DNA of 64,000 nucleotides, taken from NCBI RefSeq assembly GCF_002005305.1, contig NZ_CP014782.1:4402001-4466000 (forward strand), given 5' to 3'. The DNA comes from Shewanella psychrophila. GTDB taxonomy: Bacteria; Pseudomonadota; Gammaproteobacteria; Enterobacterales; Shewanellaceae. A model generated the notes under the pieces. It was not told the origin of the DNA. It did not search any database and saw only the letters and a list, made by a program, of their open reading frames with translations. Of the stretch, positions 44,672 to 54,250 are shown piece by piece. Positions within the stretch are counted from its first letter, which is position 1; the number at the start of each line of letters is the position of its first letter. The position numbers and the translations under genes were made by a program.

Positions 44672-45325
44672 ATGACAACGACACTTTCGGAAAAAGCTAA
44701 AGCGGAGCTAGGCAGCTTAATGGTTAACACGACTGAATTAGTCGATCTTTTGTCACTACTGCCAAAAGAGCACTTGAATGAATACCCTCTATTACAAAAA
44801 GAGATTTTCAGTAAGCATCCTAAAGTCAAAGGTTACAACAAGGCATTAAAAGAAAAACGCTTTACTAAAGAAGAGTATCGAGACCGAATTTTTGCCCGGC
44901 TGGATATCTTTGCTTATGAAATGGCAGTAGCCATGAACACCGACTACCTTATCGACCGAGTCATGTTAATCGTCGGCTCTGAGATAGACAGAATCGATGA
45001 TCTTGAGATTAATGAGATAGGTGCAGATGTCTTACAAAGGATCTTACTAGAACTCAGTACCCAGGTGAGAAAACAGGTCCAGCCGAAAGCCGACCATCCT
45101 TTCTTAGCCGAACGTGGCAGAATCGATCATACATTCTGGCGTCACGCAGACAAGGCATTCGATGCTTTTGAAGAAGGATACACGACTCAGGCGGCTCTGG
45201 ATGCTTGGTGCCAACTCAATCTCCACACTCGCTGCCCTCAAAGCTTTATCCGCTGGCTTAAAACCCATGAGGATCCAAGAGAGATCAACGAGTGGAATGA
45301 GTATGTCGGCCAATCCTCTAAGTAA
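44672..45325 (+). CDS. Conserved-looking cytoplasmic protein, unknown
   Basis: 217 residues with no signal peptide or membrane segment. Helical throughout (KAKAELGSLMVNTTELVDLL; RIFARLDIFAYEMAVAMNTD; IDRIDDLEINEIGADVLQRI). ATG preceded by AGAGATC. Codon use resembles neighbours, so it is likely real. No motif recognised. Confidence 0.65.
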   Translation: MTTTLSEKAKAELGSLMVNTTELVDLLSLLPKEHLNEYPLLQKEIFSKHPKVKGYNKALKEKRFTKEEYRDRIFARLDIFAYEMAVAMNTDYLIDRVMLIVGSEIDRIDDLEINEIGADVLQRILLELSTQVRKQVQPKADHPFLAERGRIDHTFWRHADKAFDAFEEGYTTQAALDAWCQLNLHTRCPQSFIRWLKTHEDPREINEWNEYVGQSSK

Positions 45326-45530
45326 TCCCTTTATGTATATCATGGATAGTCGTATTTTTCGATTATCCTCCATACAACATTCTGAAGGCCACTTTTTAAA
45401 TTATGCAATGTGACTCGCGCATTGCGAATCACAGTTACAAATAAAAAATAATATATTTAAAATCAAAATGTTACTCTGTGGCACGACTCATGCAGTTCAT
45501 AGTAAAACACGTTTCATATAGGGACAAACT

Positions 45531-47672
45531 ATGAAATACATAACTCCTCTCTTTCTCCTTGCTGTTTCATCTCTCATTGCTTTCGATAGCATTTCAGCTG
45601 AGTTTGAGACATGTCCGACTCAGGCTTTCATCATACAAACGCCTTCATCTGTTCCCGTTGCATACGGAGTCGAATTGGCAACAGGGAGCTATGTGGTACT
45701 GTCAAACGACATGAATCGCCTTGCCTCCTATAACGGCGTTGGATTTAATTATCACGATAACTATATCTATGGCTGGGACTATGAAGCTAGTACCTTAGGT
45801 AAAACTGGTGATGACTATGTGATTAATGCTCTGACCATGACTAAAGATGCCGCTTCCACTGCTGCAGGCAACTTCTTTGTTGGTGATATAGCCATTCATG
45901 AGAATGTCTGGTACGGATATAGAAAAAACAAGGGACTATTCAAAGTCCCCTTAGATGATCCAAATAACTACGCAATGACGCTAGTTTCCGGAAGTACAGC
46001 TAACGCGACCTATAACATCACCGACTTTGCCTTTCATCCAAGCGATGGATATATCTACGCCGTCACTAATGGCTATAATGCCAGTCTGCTACGCATCGAC
46101 CCATTTGACGCCTCCGCCACAAACTTGGGGGTGGTGGTCGTCTCAACGGGTTCAAAATTCACCTTTGGCGCACAATTCTTCGACCCCGACGGTGTGCTTT
46201 ACCTGAGCAATAATAGCAACGGTAAGATCTATCGCCTCAATGTTAATGAGTCAAATCCCATTGCCGATATATTTGCCTACGGCCCTTCATCATCGAGTAA
46301 TGATGGTGCCCGGTGCGCCTTGGCTGAAGTGCCTGTTGGCGAAAATGTTGATTTTGGTGATGCGCCAGATTCCTATGGCACTTATATGACTTCTAATGGC
46401 GCCAGACACTCCATCATAGATGACTTCTATTTAGGTGCCAGTGTCGACGGTGAAGCTAGTGGTTACCCTACTCCTTTGTCAGATGATGATAGTGACGGTA
46501 TGGATGATGAAGATGGCATTAGCTTCCCTACTGGTTTTGAAGTAGGTGAATCCGCCGTAATTCTTGCCACCGCAACGGGCAGTGGCGGTTTCCTCAATGC
46601 TTGGTTTGACTGGAATCGAGATGGTATTTTTGACAGTGACGAGCAGGCTATCACAGGGCATGCCCTTTCCCCCGGCAGTAACAATGTCAATTTAGATGTA
46701 CCTACATGGGGAAAAACAGGTCAAACATGGGCTAGATTTCGCTTCAGTAGCCTGGCCGACATTGGCCCTACTGGGGGAGCCGGAGATGGGGAGGTCGAAG
46801 ACTATCAAATCAGCACAACTGAAACTGGTGTGACCATTAACTACTACCCATCATCTTCAACTTTCACCTCAATAGTTTTTGAAGATCTCTACCCAACCCG
46901 AGAAGATTACGACATGAATGATGTGATTTTCCATTTAAGGCTCATTGAATATGTCAAATATGATCAAGTCAGACGAGTAGAGTTTGTAGCTAAACTCGCA
47001 GCAGCAGGCGCTTTTTATCACAACGGATTTGCCATTCAATTACCGGGCATCGCGATGAGTAACATCAAGGAAAATACCATTGAATGGAGTATTGACGGTG
47101 TTGCACAGAGTGCTTCTCCGCTGGAAAGCGGTCAAACTTATGGCGTACTTATACTTGCCCAAGACCTTTGGGATTATATTACTCTCACTACTGGGTGCGA
47201 GTTTCTTCGTTCAGAATCGGGCTGCGGAACTAGCTATCGCACCACTTGGAATATGACTATCCCCTTTGTGAATGCGGTGCCAGAATCCCAGATGCCAGAC
47301 TTTCCCTATGACCCTTTTATCTTTGCTACCCCAGAAAGTGATCATGGACAAGCAGCAAAGGAACCCACTGGTGAGCATCCCGGACGAAAACTTGAGATTC
47401 ATCTGAAAAATAAAGCACCTACAGATAAATTCGATACGGCCTATTTTGGCTTCAGAGAAGACAGATCCGATCCAAATCAAGGGCTCTATTTTCTTAATGA
47501 AAATGGTATGGGTTGGGCACTAGAGGTACCTACCAGCTGGAAACACCCACTAGAAAGGCTACGTTTAGATGCGTGCTATCCAGAGTTTATCGATTTCGCA
47601 GCAGATAACAGCGGCAATACTAATCCCTCTTGGTATCTTACCCCTATTTCGGCACTCGTTTTCCAGGACTAA
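45531..47672 (+). CDS. Secreted protein with GEVED and LruC domains
   Basis: A 713-residue exported protein. Signal peptide to about residue 23. Residues 40-265 form a beta-propeller-like part with Asn/Asp-rich repeats (DIAIHENVWYGYRKNKGLFK). Residues about 274-435 are a GEVED domain: VDFGDAPDSYGT, DSDGMDDEDGISFP, FDWNRDGIFDSDEQAI, closing in GDGEVEDYQI. The last about 280 residues are an LruC domain: FEDLYPTREDYDMNDVIF, then EVPTSWKHPLERLRLDACYP and FIDFAAD. Such proteins are surface or matrix components in marine bacteria; Ca2+ binding by the Asp-rich runs is likely. It is followed by a lipoprotein gene 49 nt on. Confidence 0.88.
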   Translation: MKYITPLFLLAVSSLIAFDSISAEFETCPTQAFIIQTPSSVPVAYGVELATGSYVVLSNDMNRLASYNGVGFNYHDNYIYGWDYEASTLGKTGDDYVINALTMTKDAASTAAGNFFVGDIAIHENVWYGYRKNKGLFKVPLDDPNNYAMTLVSGSTANATYNITDFAFHPSDGYIYAVTNGYNASLLRIDPFDASATNLGVVVVSTGSKFTFGAQFFDPDGVLYLSNNSNGKIYRLNVNESNPIADIFAYGPSSSSNDGARCALAEVPVGENVDFGDAPDSYGTYMTSNGARHSIIDDFYLGASVDGEASGYPTPLSDDDSDGMDDEDGISFPTGFEVGESAVILATATGSGGFLNAWFDWNRDGIFDSDEQAITGHALSPGSNNVNLDVPTWGKTGQTWARFRFSSLADIGPTGGAGDGEVEDYQISTTETGVTINYYPSSSTFTSIVFEDLYPTREDYDMNDVIFHLRLIEYVKYDQVRRVEFVAKLAAAGAFYHNGFAIQLPGIAMSNIKENTIEWSIDGVAQSASPLESGQTYGVLILAQDLWDYITLTTGCEFLRSESGCGTSYRTTWNMTIPFVNAVPESQMPDFPYDPFIFATPESDHGQAAKEPTGEHPGRKLEIHLKNKAPTDKFDTAYFGFREDRSDPNQGLYFLNENGMGWALEVPTSWKHPLERLRLDACYPEFIDFAADNSGNTNPSWYLTPISALVFQD

Positions 47673-47721
47673 CGTTAACTTGCCCTGAACAATACCCTTG
47701 AATATGGGAAAGGAGATGAAT

Positions 47722-48213
47722 ATGAAAAACTTAAAAAAAATGACGAATATAAAACGCTATTTATTGCTGTTAACTTTCAGCATCCTGCCTGCTTGTGGAG
47801 GTGGAGGAGATGAAGGTTCAACAACAGAAACCAGCACCCCGCCTCCAGTAACTCCACCACCAGCGACATCTACTCCGGAGCCAACCTCATTAGATGATCT
47901 CGTTATTGACCCTCACAATGTCATGCAGAGCGTTTTCCAACTTGTCATCGATATCAGTATCGACTCAAGCAAACGAGCCTATTTCTCATTGTGCGATGAA
48001 TTTAATGGCAGTAATAACACTTACTCGGTGAACTTTGATTCCTGCCAATTCAGGGGGCCACTGGATGAAGGAAAACTCTCTACCGAGATCAAAGTAGCGA
48101 ATCATCAGGATAAATTGATTGCCGTTCTCTGGTTTTATGATGACAAGGAGCCACAATTTCAAGTTTGGCAATATGACACTGGGCTTGAGCAGCAGCTGTT
48201 GAAGATCAATTAA
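47722..48213 (+). CDS. Lipoprotein downstream of the LruC protein
   Basis: 163 residues. The ATG at 47722 sits six nt after AAAGGAG; upstream starts at 47698 and 47704 are poorer. The signal peptide ends LPAC, followed by GGGGDEG and a Pro/Thr spacer, typical of surface-tethered lipoproteins in this group. The mature part has two Cys in LCDEFNG and FDSCQF. Probably in one transcript with the LruC gene. Function unknown. Confidence 0.7.
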   Translation: MKNLKKMTNIKRYLLLLTFSILPACGGGGDEGSTTETSTPPPVTPPPATSTPEPTSLDDLVIDPHNVMQSVFQLVIDISIDSSKRAYFSLCDEFNGSNNTYSVNFDSCQFRGPLDEGKLSTEIKVANHQDKLIAVLWFYDDKEPQFQVWQYDTGLEQQLLKIN

Positions 48214-48384
48214 TCGACTCGATTGGGCGAAACATATTCATTGAATATCGAGTTGGCAGAGGAACTGATTCGAAAGTAAAGTACTAATACCTGTGGATAT
48301 ACGGTCACTCCACTAGCATCAATAATGAGGTTTTATGAGCCTCGATAGTGAATCATGCCCTCAAGTTTATAAATGAGGCTCCCC

Positions 48385-48612
48385 ATGAAAAAATATTTGT
48401 TCACCATTCTGTTTGTTAGTTTTTGTTCAAATGCTCTGTTAGATACACAGGTTGAAGCATTGACTCAAAACGATTGTATTACTCTGTCGAAAAAAGACTT
48501 TAACTACAACGCGGCATTCTACGGCATGGACGGAGCCAGACTGATGCAGCAAACTACACTCAAGCGATGCCAAGCCGAGCAAGCTGCTGAGACATACCTC
48601 AATATTGACTAG
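48385..48612 (+). CDS. Small secreted protein
   Basis: 75 residues: signal peptide KKYLFTILFVSFCSNALL, then a Cys-containing mature part (NDCITLSKK, LKRCQAEQAA). ATG 48385 preceded by GAGG six nt upstream; an ATG twelve nt earlier is less likely. No family recognised. Confidence 0.6.
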   Translation: MKKYLFTILFVSFCSNALLDTQVEALTQNDCITLSKKDFNYNAAFYGMDGARLMQQTTLKRCQAEQAAETYLNID

Positions 48613-48677
48613 CGCTTTTGATTCAAGCTAAAACCTGACTGAGATGAAGCCAGTCAGGTTCACCTCATGCAGTAACA

Positions 48678-50318
48678 TTATCTTTGAATTAAGGGTTCGT
48701 CGGCTAAATTCCCATTCGATTCTAAACTAATATCAGCGTCTACATCTGAGCCAGAACTTGCAGTCGGATCCGAATCATACACATCAAGATTTTGCTTACT
48801 AAACAAAGAAAAAGCGACAGTGACAAACAGTATCACGGTGATCGCCAAACCAACCTGCACCCCTGCAACGGCCAAAAAACCCGCATTTAATGCTGTCGTT
48901 ATTTGTTCATGAAAAAGCACCCAGTCTGCTAAAATGGTGGTTAGTAAGATAAATGCCGTAGCAATGAGAGAGATAAACAGCATCTTTCGTTTATCAGACA
49001 CAAACCAAGCCAGCACCAGATAGAGTCCAAGGCTCACCACGAAACTGGTCATCATCAATTCGTCTCGCCCAGCCACTCCAAGGGGCAGTATTCGTTCAAA
49101 TAAGAATGCCATAGCCGTGGCTAATATGACTCCCATGGTCGAGCCCAAAGTCATACTATTAACCAATGCGATACTTTTAGCTGATGCCTGTCTCTGTTGC
49201 AATCGTTTCTCGACCCAGAGTAGATTGCCACTGACGATAAGCACACATACGCCCATGCCAAGTAACAAATAGATCAGCCTAAGATCCGTGCCCGCATAAT
49301 CACCAAAGTGCAGCGTGGCAAGTACAATTCTCCCGGTTGTCATCGTATTCGGCGTCTCTGGAGCCCTTGAGAACAAGGTTTCGCCGCCATCTAAGGCAAA
49401 CACCTGCTCCACAGGACTGACAAATTTACCATCTTCACTGCCGAAAATGTGCAACAGTGCACTACTATCACCAAAGTTATAGGCGCGAATGACTCTCGGT
49501 GGCTGACCAAAGGCTTCAATATGCTGAGCCACTAAAGTATCAACTTCAGCGCTGGTATTGAGCGGCGTATCCAGCCACTCTGGCATCTGTTGGGTATAAC
49601 CAGCATCATTGAGTAATGCTTGTTGATCTCCCTTATAAAGCACTAAGGCGAACGCGATTTGATAGATGATAACTAAGTTGAATATCAAACCTGTGATGGC
49701 ATACATCAAGGTAAAAGGCAGGGTCATCACACCGATGACATTATGCATGGTCAGCCACTGATCCCGCTTGCCCTCCTGAGTTCGATAGAGAAAGAACTGC
49801 CTGATCAACTTTCTGGCATGGATAAAGATCCCCGACACCAGTGCGAAAAATAAAAATAGAGTAACAAAACCTATAATATAACCGCCATTAGGAATATTAA
49901 GATTGTAATGCAACTGGTAGATAAAATCGGCCAAATAGAAGTCATCAATATTTGCCACAATTTCACCAGACACTGGATCCATCAAGAGTGACACATAATC
50001 GATATCCGTCGTCGCATCTTCGGGTAGGACGATATCCACATAGACTTTGTAGAAAGGCATCTCGGCAATGGGTGACACTAGCGTCAAATGCTCCTTGGCA
50101 TTGAAAGGACGATCCTTAATTGCCAATGTCATTACCTCACTAGGAGACAACACTTCGCCTTGAGCGGGTGTATGATGTGGCAACACAGACCAAAGGTATA
50201 TTTCACTGCGAAATAAGCTTATCGCCCCCATAAAAAACACGATAAACAACAAGCCTGAGATAATTAATCCCAGCCAACTGTGAGCCTGAGTTAAATGCTT
50301 TAAAAAATTTTTATTCAT
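48678..50318 (-). CDS. PepSY-TM iron-uptake membrane protein
   Basis: A 546-residue inner membrane protein of the PepSY-associated TM (PiuB) family. The first helix with HSWLGLIISGLLFIVFFMGA, the Trp/His motif WLTMHNVIGVMTLPFTLMYA, and FGDYAGTDLRLIYLLLGMGV are typical. Conserved membrane His residues suggest haem-mediated reduction of ferrisiderophores in the periplasm. Last of three genes following DUF3325-like and DUF3649-like proteins, divergent from a TonB receptor. Confidence 0.9.
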   Translation of the reverse strand: MNKNFLKHLTQAHSWLGLIISGLLFIVFFMGAISLFRSEIYLWSVLPHHTPAQGEVLSPSEVMTLAIKDRPFNAKEHLTLVSPIAEMPFYKVYVDIVLPEDATTDIDYVSLLMDPVSGEIVANIDDFYLADFIYQLHYNLNIPNGGYIIGFVTLFLFFALVSGIFIHARKLIRQFFLYRTQEGKRDQWLTMHNVIGVMTLPFTLMYAITGLIFNLVIIYQIAFALVLYKGDQQALLNDAGYTQQMPEWLDTPLNTSAEVDTLVAQHIEAFGQPPRVIRAYNFGDSSALLHIFGSEDGKFVSPVEQVFALDGGETLFSRAPETPNTMTTGRIVLATLHFGDYAGTDLRLIYLLLGMGVCVLIVSGNLLWVEKRLQQRQASAKSIALVNSMTLGSTMGVILATAMAFLFERILPLGVAGRDELMMTSFVVSLGLYLVLAWFVSDKRKMLFISLIATAFILLTTILADWVLFHEQITTALNAGFLAVAGVQVGLAITVILFVTVAFSLFSKQNLDVYDSDPTASSGSDVDADISLESNGNLADEPLIQR

Positions 50319-50401
50319 AATGACTTATGTTCAATGACCTAACATTTAATGAGTAGGTTTAATGAGTTATTTACTTGACTTCAGTCTAGGTCGAGCGCAA
50401 T

Positions 50402-50653
50402 TCAACTGAAGAAAAACAGAGTGTTAAAGCCAACCGATACCAGCAGTAAGCCCCCACAACGTCGCCATGCATGCCAGCCTGAATCACTGGCATAACACCA
50501 AACCATGGCACTCACCCAAAGTGGAAAAGCCATCAATAATCCGAGGAATAACCGGGTATCGACTTCAAGTGGTAGTAGATGATTAAGATTCAACATGACC
50601 GAAATCGAGATAAGACAGCCGCCAAATATTGCGGCAAAGGTTTTAGGCCACAT
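50402..50653 (-). CDS. DUF3649-type small membrane protein
   Basis: 83 residues, two or three membrane helices (FAAIFGGCLISISVMLNLNH; GLLMAFPLWVSAMVWCYASD). DUF3649 members accompany PepSY reductases in iron-uptake clusters. It overlaps the preceding gene by 11 nt. Confidence 0.75.
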   Translation of the reverse strand: MWPKTFAAIFGGCLISISVMLNLNHLLPLEVDTRLFLGLLMAFPLWVSAMVWCYASDSGWHAWRRCGGLLLVSVGFNTLFFFS

Positions 50654-50966
50654 GTTGACCTCCCAGTTGAACCACAGCGAGCCAGAAGATCAAGTTGAAA
50701 CAGCTGAAAGGAACAAGCTTGGCTTTAATATGTCCCAGCTGTAACACCAAGCTAAGCCAGATCAACATGGTAAACGCCAATACCATCAGCGCCGATGCTA
50801 TGGGGTTATAGCTAGCCATTAACAACCAAGTACAGGCCATTAGGCAGGTAATAAAAACAGATATTGAAAAGAACTTCATCAAAGGTTTAGCCAATAAACT
50901 TTGATGCTTACTGGACAAAAATGCGATTAAACATCCAATCCAGAGTACGACAATCGTTACACTCAT
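50643..50966 (-). CDS. DUF3325-type small membrane protein
   Basis: 107 residues, mostly hydrophobic (LWIGCLIAFLSSKHQSLLAK; LMVLAFTMLIWLSLVLQLGH). It looks like the DUF3325 protein that precedes DUF3649 and PepSY in iron-uptake operons. First gene of the operon, starting downstream of a Fur-like box at 50977-50995. Confidence 0.65.
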   Translation of the reverse strand: MSVTIVVLWIGCLIAFLSSKHQSLLAKPLMKFFSISVFITCLMACTWLLMASYNPIASALMVLAFTMLIWLSLVLQLGHIKAKLVPFSCFNLIFWLAVVQLGGQHVA

Positions 50967-50976
50967 CTTAACACAT

Positions 50977-50995
50977 GCAAATAGTTATCATTTAG
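50977..50995 (-). promoter_or_regulatory. Fur-like box upstream of the PepSY operon
   Basis: Read on the minus strand, CTAAATGATAACTATTTGC matches about 12 of 19 positions of the Fur consensus, including the core AATGATAA, 11 nt upstream of the first gene. Confidence 0.5.
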
Positions 50996-51150
50996 ATAAC
51001 AGGTGAGCCTACCACCTTTCACAAAGTTTTCAGCAAAATTTACATTACAAGCTGCACATCTGTGGCCTGGCAGTCGATACAAGCCATATTAGTGTAAATG
51101 CTCTTGCCTCAAGGTATTAACCCCGTGGTAACATCCGTCGCGATTTTTTT

Positions 51151-51169
51151 AATAATAATTCTCATTCGT
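51151..51169 (+). promoter_or_regulatory. Fur-like box upstream of TonB receptor
   Basis: AATAATAATTCTCATTCGT matches about 12 of 19 positions of the Fur consensus, 35 nt before the receptor start. Confidence 0.6.
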
Positions 51170-51203
51170 ATAACTACGTACCGAAATGCAGACAGGACCG
51201 ATG

Positions 51204-53519
51204 ATGAAACACAACCCAATTACACTCGCTATTCGCACCAGCATACTCTGCTCACTCATACTTCCAGCCATAGCTAATGCCAATGACCAAACCATTGAAA
51301 GAATCATGGTGACAGGGCAAAAGGTCGACAGAACACTGCAAGAGACCACGGCCAGTGTCGCAGTGATCACCAGCAAGCAGATAGAAGAACAAAATATCAA
51401 CGATTTCTATGATGCACTCGAGCGTACCCCGAACGTTAACGGTGACCTTCGCAATGGCTTCAGCATACGTGGCATCGATGCCTATAACGTTTCAGGTGGC
51501 GGCTCCAGCAATTTAGCCTCCCTGTATATCGATGGTGCAGTCATGCCCTATGATGTGATTCGTCAAGGCGGTTTCTCTACTTGGGATGTCAGCCAGATTG
51601 AGATCCTTCGTGGGCCTCAATCGACCCTTCAGGGACGTAACTCACTGGCCGGCGCCATCATAATGCGTACGATCGATCCGAGTTTCGAATGGGGAGGCAA
51701 AGCCAGACTCGGTGTTGGTGAATACGGCCAAAGGGAATATGCCGCCGCCATAGGTGGTGAGGTTATTGAAGATGAGCTTGCCTTCAGAGCCAGTGCCGAT
51801 AAAAATGATTTTGACGGTTATATCGACAATACTTTCACTGGAGTGCCTGCGGATCACAATAATAATGAAACCTACCGCATTAAGCTCAAATATCAGCCAT
51901 CGAATTTACAAGAGTTTTATGCTCAAATCGGCTACACCAAGAGTAAAACAAACCTAGGCATACGAGGTACCAGTACCCTAGCGACTGACGGTAGCCTGTT
52001 AACGGATCCTTTCGCTCACAGAGAAGTGTCTCTCGATCAAGCCAGTTTCACCTTCACCGATGTCAATATCTACACTTTAGAACTCAACTACGACATCAAC
52101 GACAATTTGACTGCGTCCGCTGTCAGCACCTACTCCACAGTCGATGCAGGGTTTAGCTGGGATGATGATGGAACCTCAGAGCCTACGGCTGCTCGATTTT
52201 GGGATAACCAAGATGATACCTTCAGTCAAGAAGTTAAATTGGTCATCGACACAGAAAAATTATCGGGTGTTGTTGGCGCCTTCTACTCCGATCAGGAGAC
52301 TGAGACCAAATCCCATGGTCAGAGATATCTGAGCTTTCAGCGTCTGGGGGTACCAACACTATTAGTTACTCCACCAGAAAATGGTGGTTTAGGTCTACCA
52401 CAATCTCTTGCTGACATGCTATTAGGCCTATATGCCGATGTGGATCCTGTGCTCATCTATAATGAAGCCATAACCAAGCAAAACGTCACAAATATCGCCC
52501 TGTTTGCCGATGCCGTTTATAAGATAAATGACCGTTGGGACATCTTTGCTGGTTTCCGTTTCGATCGCGAAAAACAGGACAATGAAGCCGATGGAGATGT
52601 AGCTATCACCAATGCTCACTTGATGCCAGATCCAAGCAACTCAGCATTTGACCCTATGACCAGAGCCCTGATCACAGGGATCAATGCAAAACTGCTAAGC
52701 ATGGCGGACAGCGCTTCAGGAATCGAGCCCTTGGTTGATGCCTCTTTCAATGCCTTTTTGCCAAAACTCGGTGTCAGTTATCACTGGAGCACTGACATCA
52801 CCACCAGCTTTACCGTACAGCAAGGTTATCGCTCCGGTGGTGTTGGCACTAACACAGCAAAAAGTACCACGCACACCTTCGATCCCGAATATACCTGGAA
52901 CTATGAGCTGGCATTTCGCTCGGTCTGGCTAGAGGGCAGTTTAAGTGCCAATGCCAATATCTTCTATGTAGACTGGCAAGATCAACAGGTAGAAGTGCAG
53001 TTCTCGGGGAACAGATATGACAGTGAAACCCGTAATGCCGGTAGCTCTACCGTCCAAGGTTTCGAAGCTGAACTCTTCTACCAAATAGACAGTGACTGGA
53101 GCCTCTATGGCGGCGTGGGTTATGCAAATACTGAGTTTGAAGAATTTAAAATTGTACTGCCTACCGTCACTTACGACCTATCTGGTCGCAGCTTCGAAGA
53201 TGCCCCCGAATGGACGGCTAACTTAGGTTCCACCTACCGCAGTGATTCTGGTATTTTCGCTAACCTAAATGTCAGCTATGCCGGTGAATCATCTGGCATC
53301 AATAACCCTAAAGCCGCCGGACTCGATTACGATCCAATGAACGATGAAAGGATATTAGTCAACGCACGTGTCGGCTATGAATGGGATAACTTCTCTATCT
53401 ATGCCTTAGGCACAAATATCTTCGACAATGAATATGTATCATTAGTAGATGTCGGCTATGATTTCCAAACATTGAGCACACCAAGACAACTGACTCTAAG
53501 AGTTGAGGCACAATTCTAA
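51204..53519 (+). CDS. TonB-dependent siderophore-type receptor
   Basis: A 771-residue outer-membrane receptor. Signal peptide ending AIANA. The plug shows VTGQKVDRTLQETTASVAVI, then ALERTPNVNGDLRNGFSIRG and VSQIEILRGPQSTLQGRNSL. The barrel ends in RQLTLRVEAQF with terminal Phe. The ATG at 51204 has AGGA six nt upstream; ATGs at 51186 and 51201 are less well placed. A divergent PepSY operon and Fur boxes point to ferric-siderophore uptake; the ligand is unknown. Confidence 0.92.
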   Translation: MKHNPITLAIRTSILCSLILPAIANANDQTIERIMVTGQKVDRTLQETTASVAVITSKQIEEQNINDFYDALERTPNVNGDLRNGFSIRGIDAYNVSGGGSSNLASLYIDGAVMPYDVIRQGGFSTWDVSQIEILRGPQSTLQGRNSLAGAIIMRTIDPSFEWGGKARLGVGEYGQREYAAAIGGEVIEDELAFRASADKNDFDGYIDNTFTGVPADHNNNETYRIKLKYQPSNLQEFYAQIGYTKSKTNLGIRGTSTLATDGSLLTDPFAHREVSLDQASFTFTDVNIYTLELNYDINDNLTASAVSTYSTVDAGFSWDDDGTSEPTAARFWDNQDDTFSQEVKLVIDTEKLSGVVGAFYSDQETETKSHGQRYLSFQRLGVPTLLVTPPENGGLGLPQSLADMLLGLYADVDPVLIYNEAITKQNVTNIALFADAVYKINDRWDIFAGFRFDREKQDNEADGDVAITNAHLMPDPSNSAFDPMTRALITGINAKLLSMADSASGIEPLVDASFNAFLPKLGVSYHWSTDITTSFTVQQGYRSGGVGTNTAKSTTHTFDPEYTWNYELAFRSVWLEGSLSANANIFYVDWQDQQVEVQFSGNRYDSETRNAGSSTVQGFEAELFYQIDSDWSLYGGVGYANTEFEEFKIVLPTVTYDLSGRSFEDAPEWTANLGSTYRSDSGIFANLNVSYAGESSGINNPKAAGLDYDPMNDERILVNARVGYEWDNFSIYALGTNIFDNEYVSLVDVGYDFQTLSTPRQLTLRVEAQF

Positions 53520-53839
53520 TTTAGGCGGATCACTTTACACTCAACATCATTGCGCTTTTATATAGAAACAAAAATGCAGTCTAAGGGCTGCATTACCACT
53601 ATTCTGATCAGACAAAGATACTTAGTGGCAGACCACAATATTGACACTCGGACGATTAGAAAAGCTTTAACTAAGTAATTGTTTTTAATTACAATCAACA
53701 ACTAAAGGCCACTGACTAACAAACATAGAAGTCATGACTAGCAGCATGCATATCACCCTTATCTGAAAGTAAGATAACTCAATACATAAGACGTTTAAGG
53801 TCTACACTTTGATTAATAGATTTTTCGATAATCAGCTAA
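53520..53839. other. Gene-free region with a hairpin after the TonB receptor
   Basis: AATGCAGTC / GGCTGCATT at 53573-53594 (nine pairs, one G-U) is a likely 3' end. Its T-run is on the minus-strand side (TTTTTG). The remainder holds the promoter of the interrupted binding-protein gene. Confidence 0.5.
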
Positions 53840-54240
53840 TTGCCCATGAATCGAATCAATAAGTTGATGACCATTTTATCCGTGCTTTTGGGATTGCTAT
53901 CAAGTAAGGGGATAGCAGCAGATTTTGATTTTGTTTCCATTGAAAAGCTAATTGAACAAGAAGTCGGGAGAGTTATTATTCCCAAAGTTTATAGCAAGCT
54001 GGGTATAGAGATCACTATCACACCAATGCCGGGAAAGCGTGCACAACAGATGGCTAACTCAGGAAGCAAAGACGGTGAGATAATGAGGATATACAGTTAT
54101 GGCAATGAAACGCCAAATACCATCCGCGTACCAACCCCTTATTATTATTTAGAGACTATGGCGTTTATCAAACAAGGCAGTGATGTTGTCATCAATAGCA
54201 GAAAAGATTTACACAATTATCGACTTGCTAAAGTCAGAGG

Positions 54241-54250
54241 TGTTAAGCAT
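54241..54250 (+). repeat. Target-site duplication, left copy
   Basis: TGTTAAGCAT, identical to 55495-55504 on the other side of the ISAs1 element. Confidence 0.95.
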
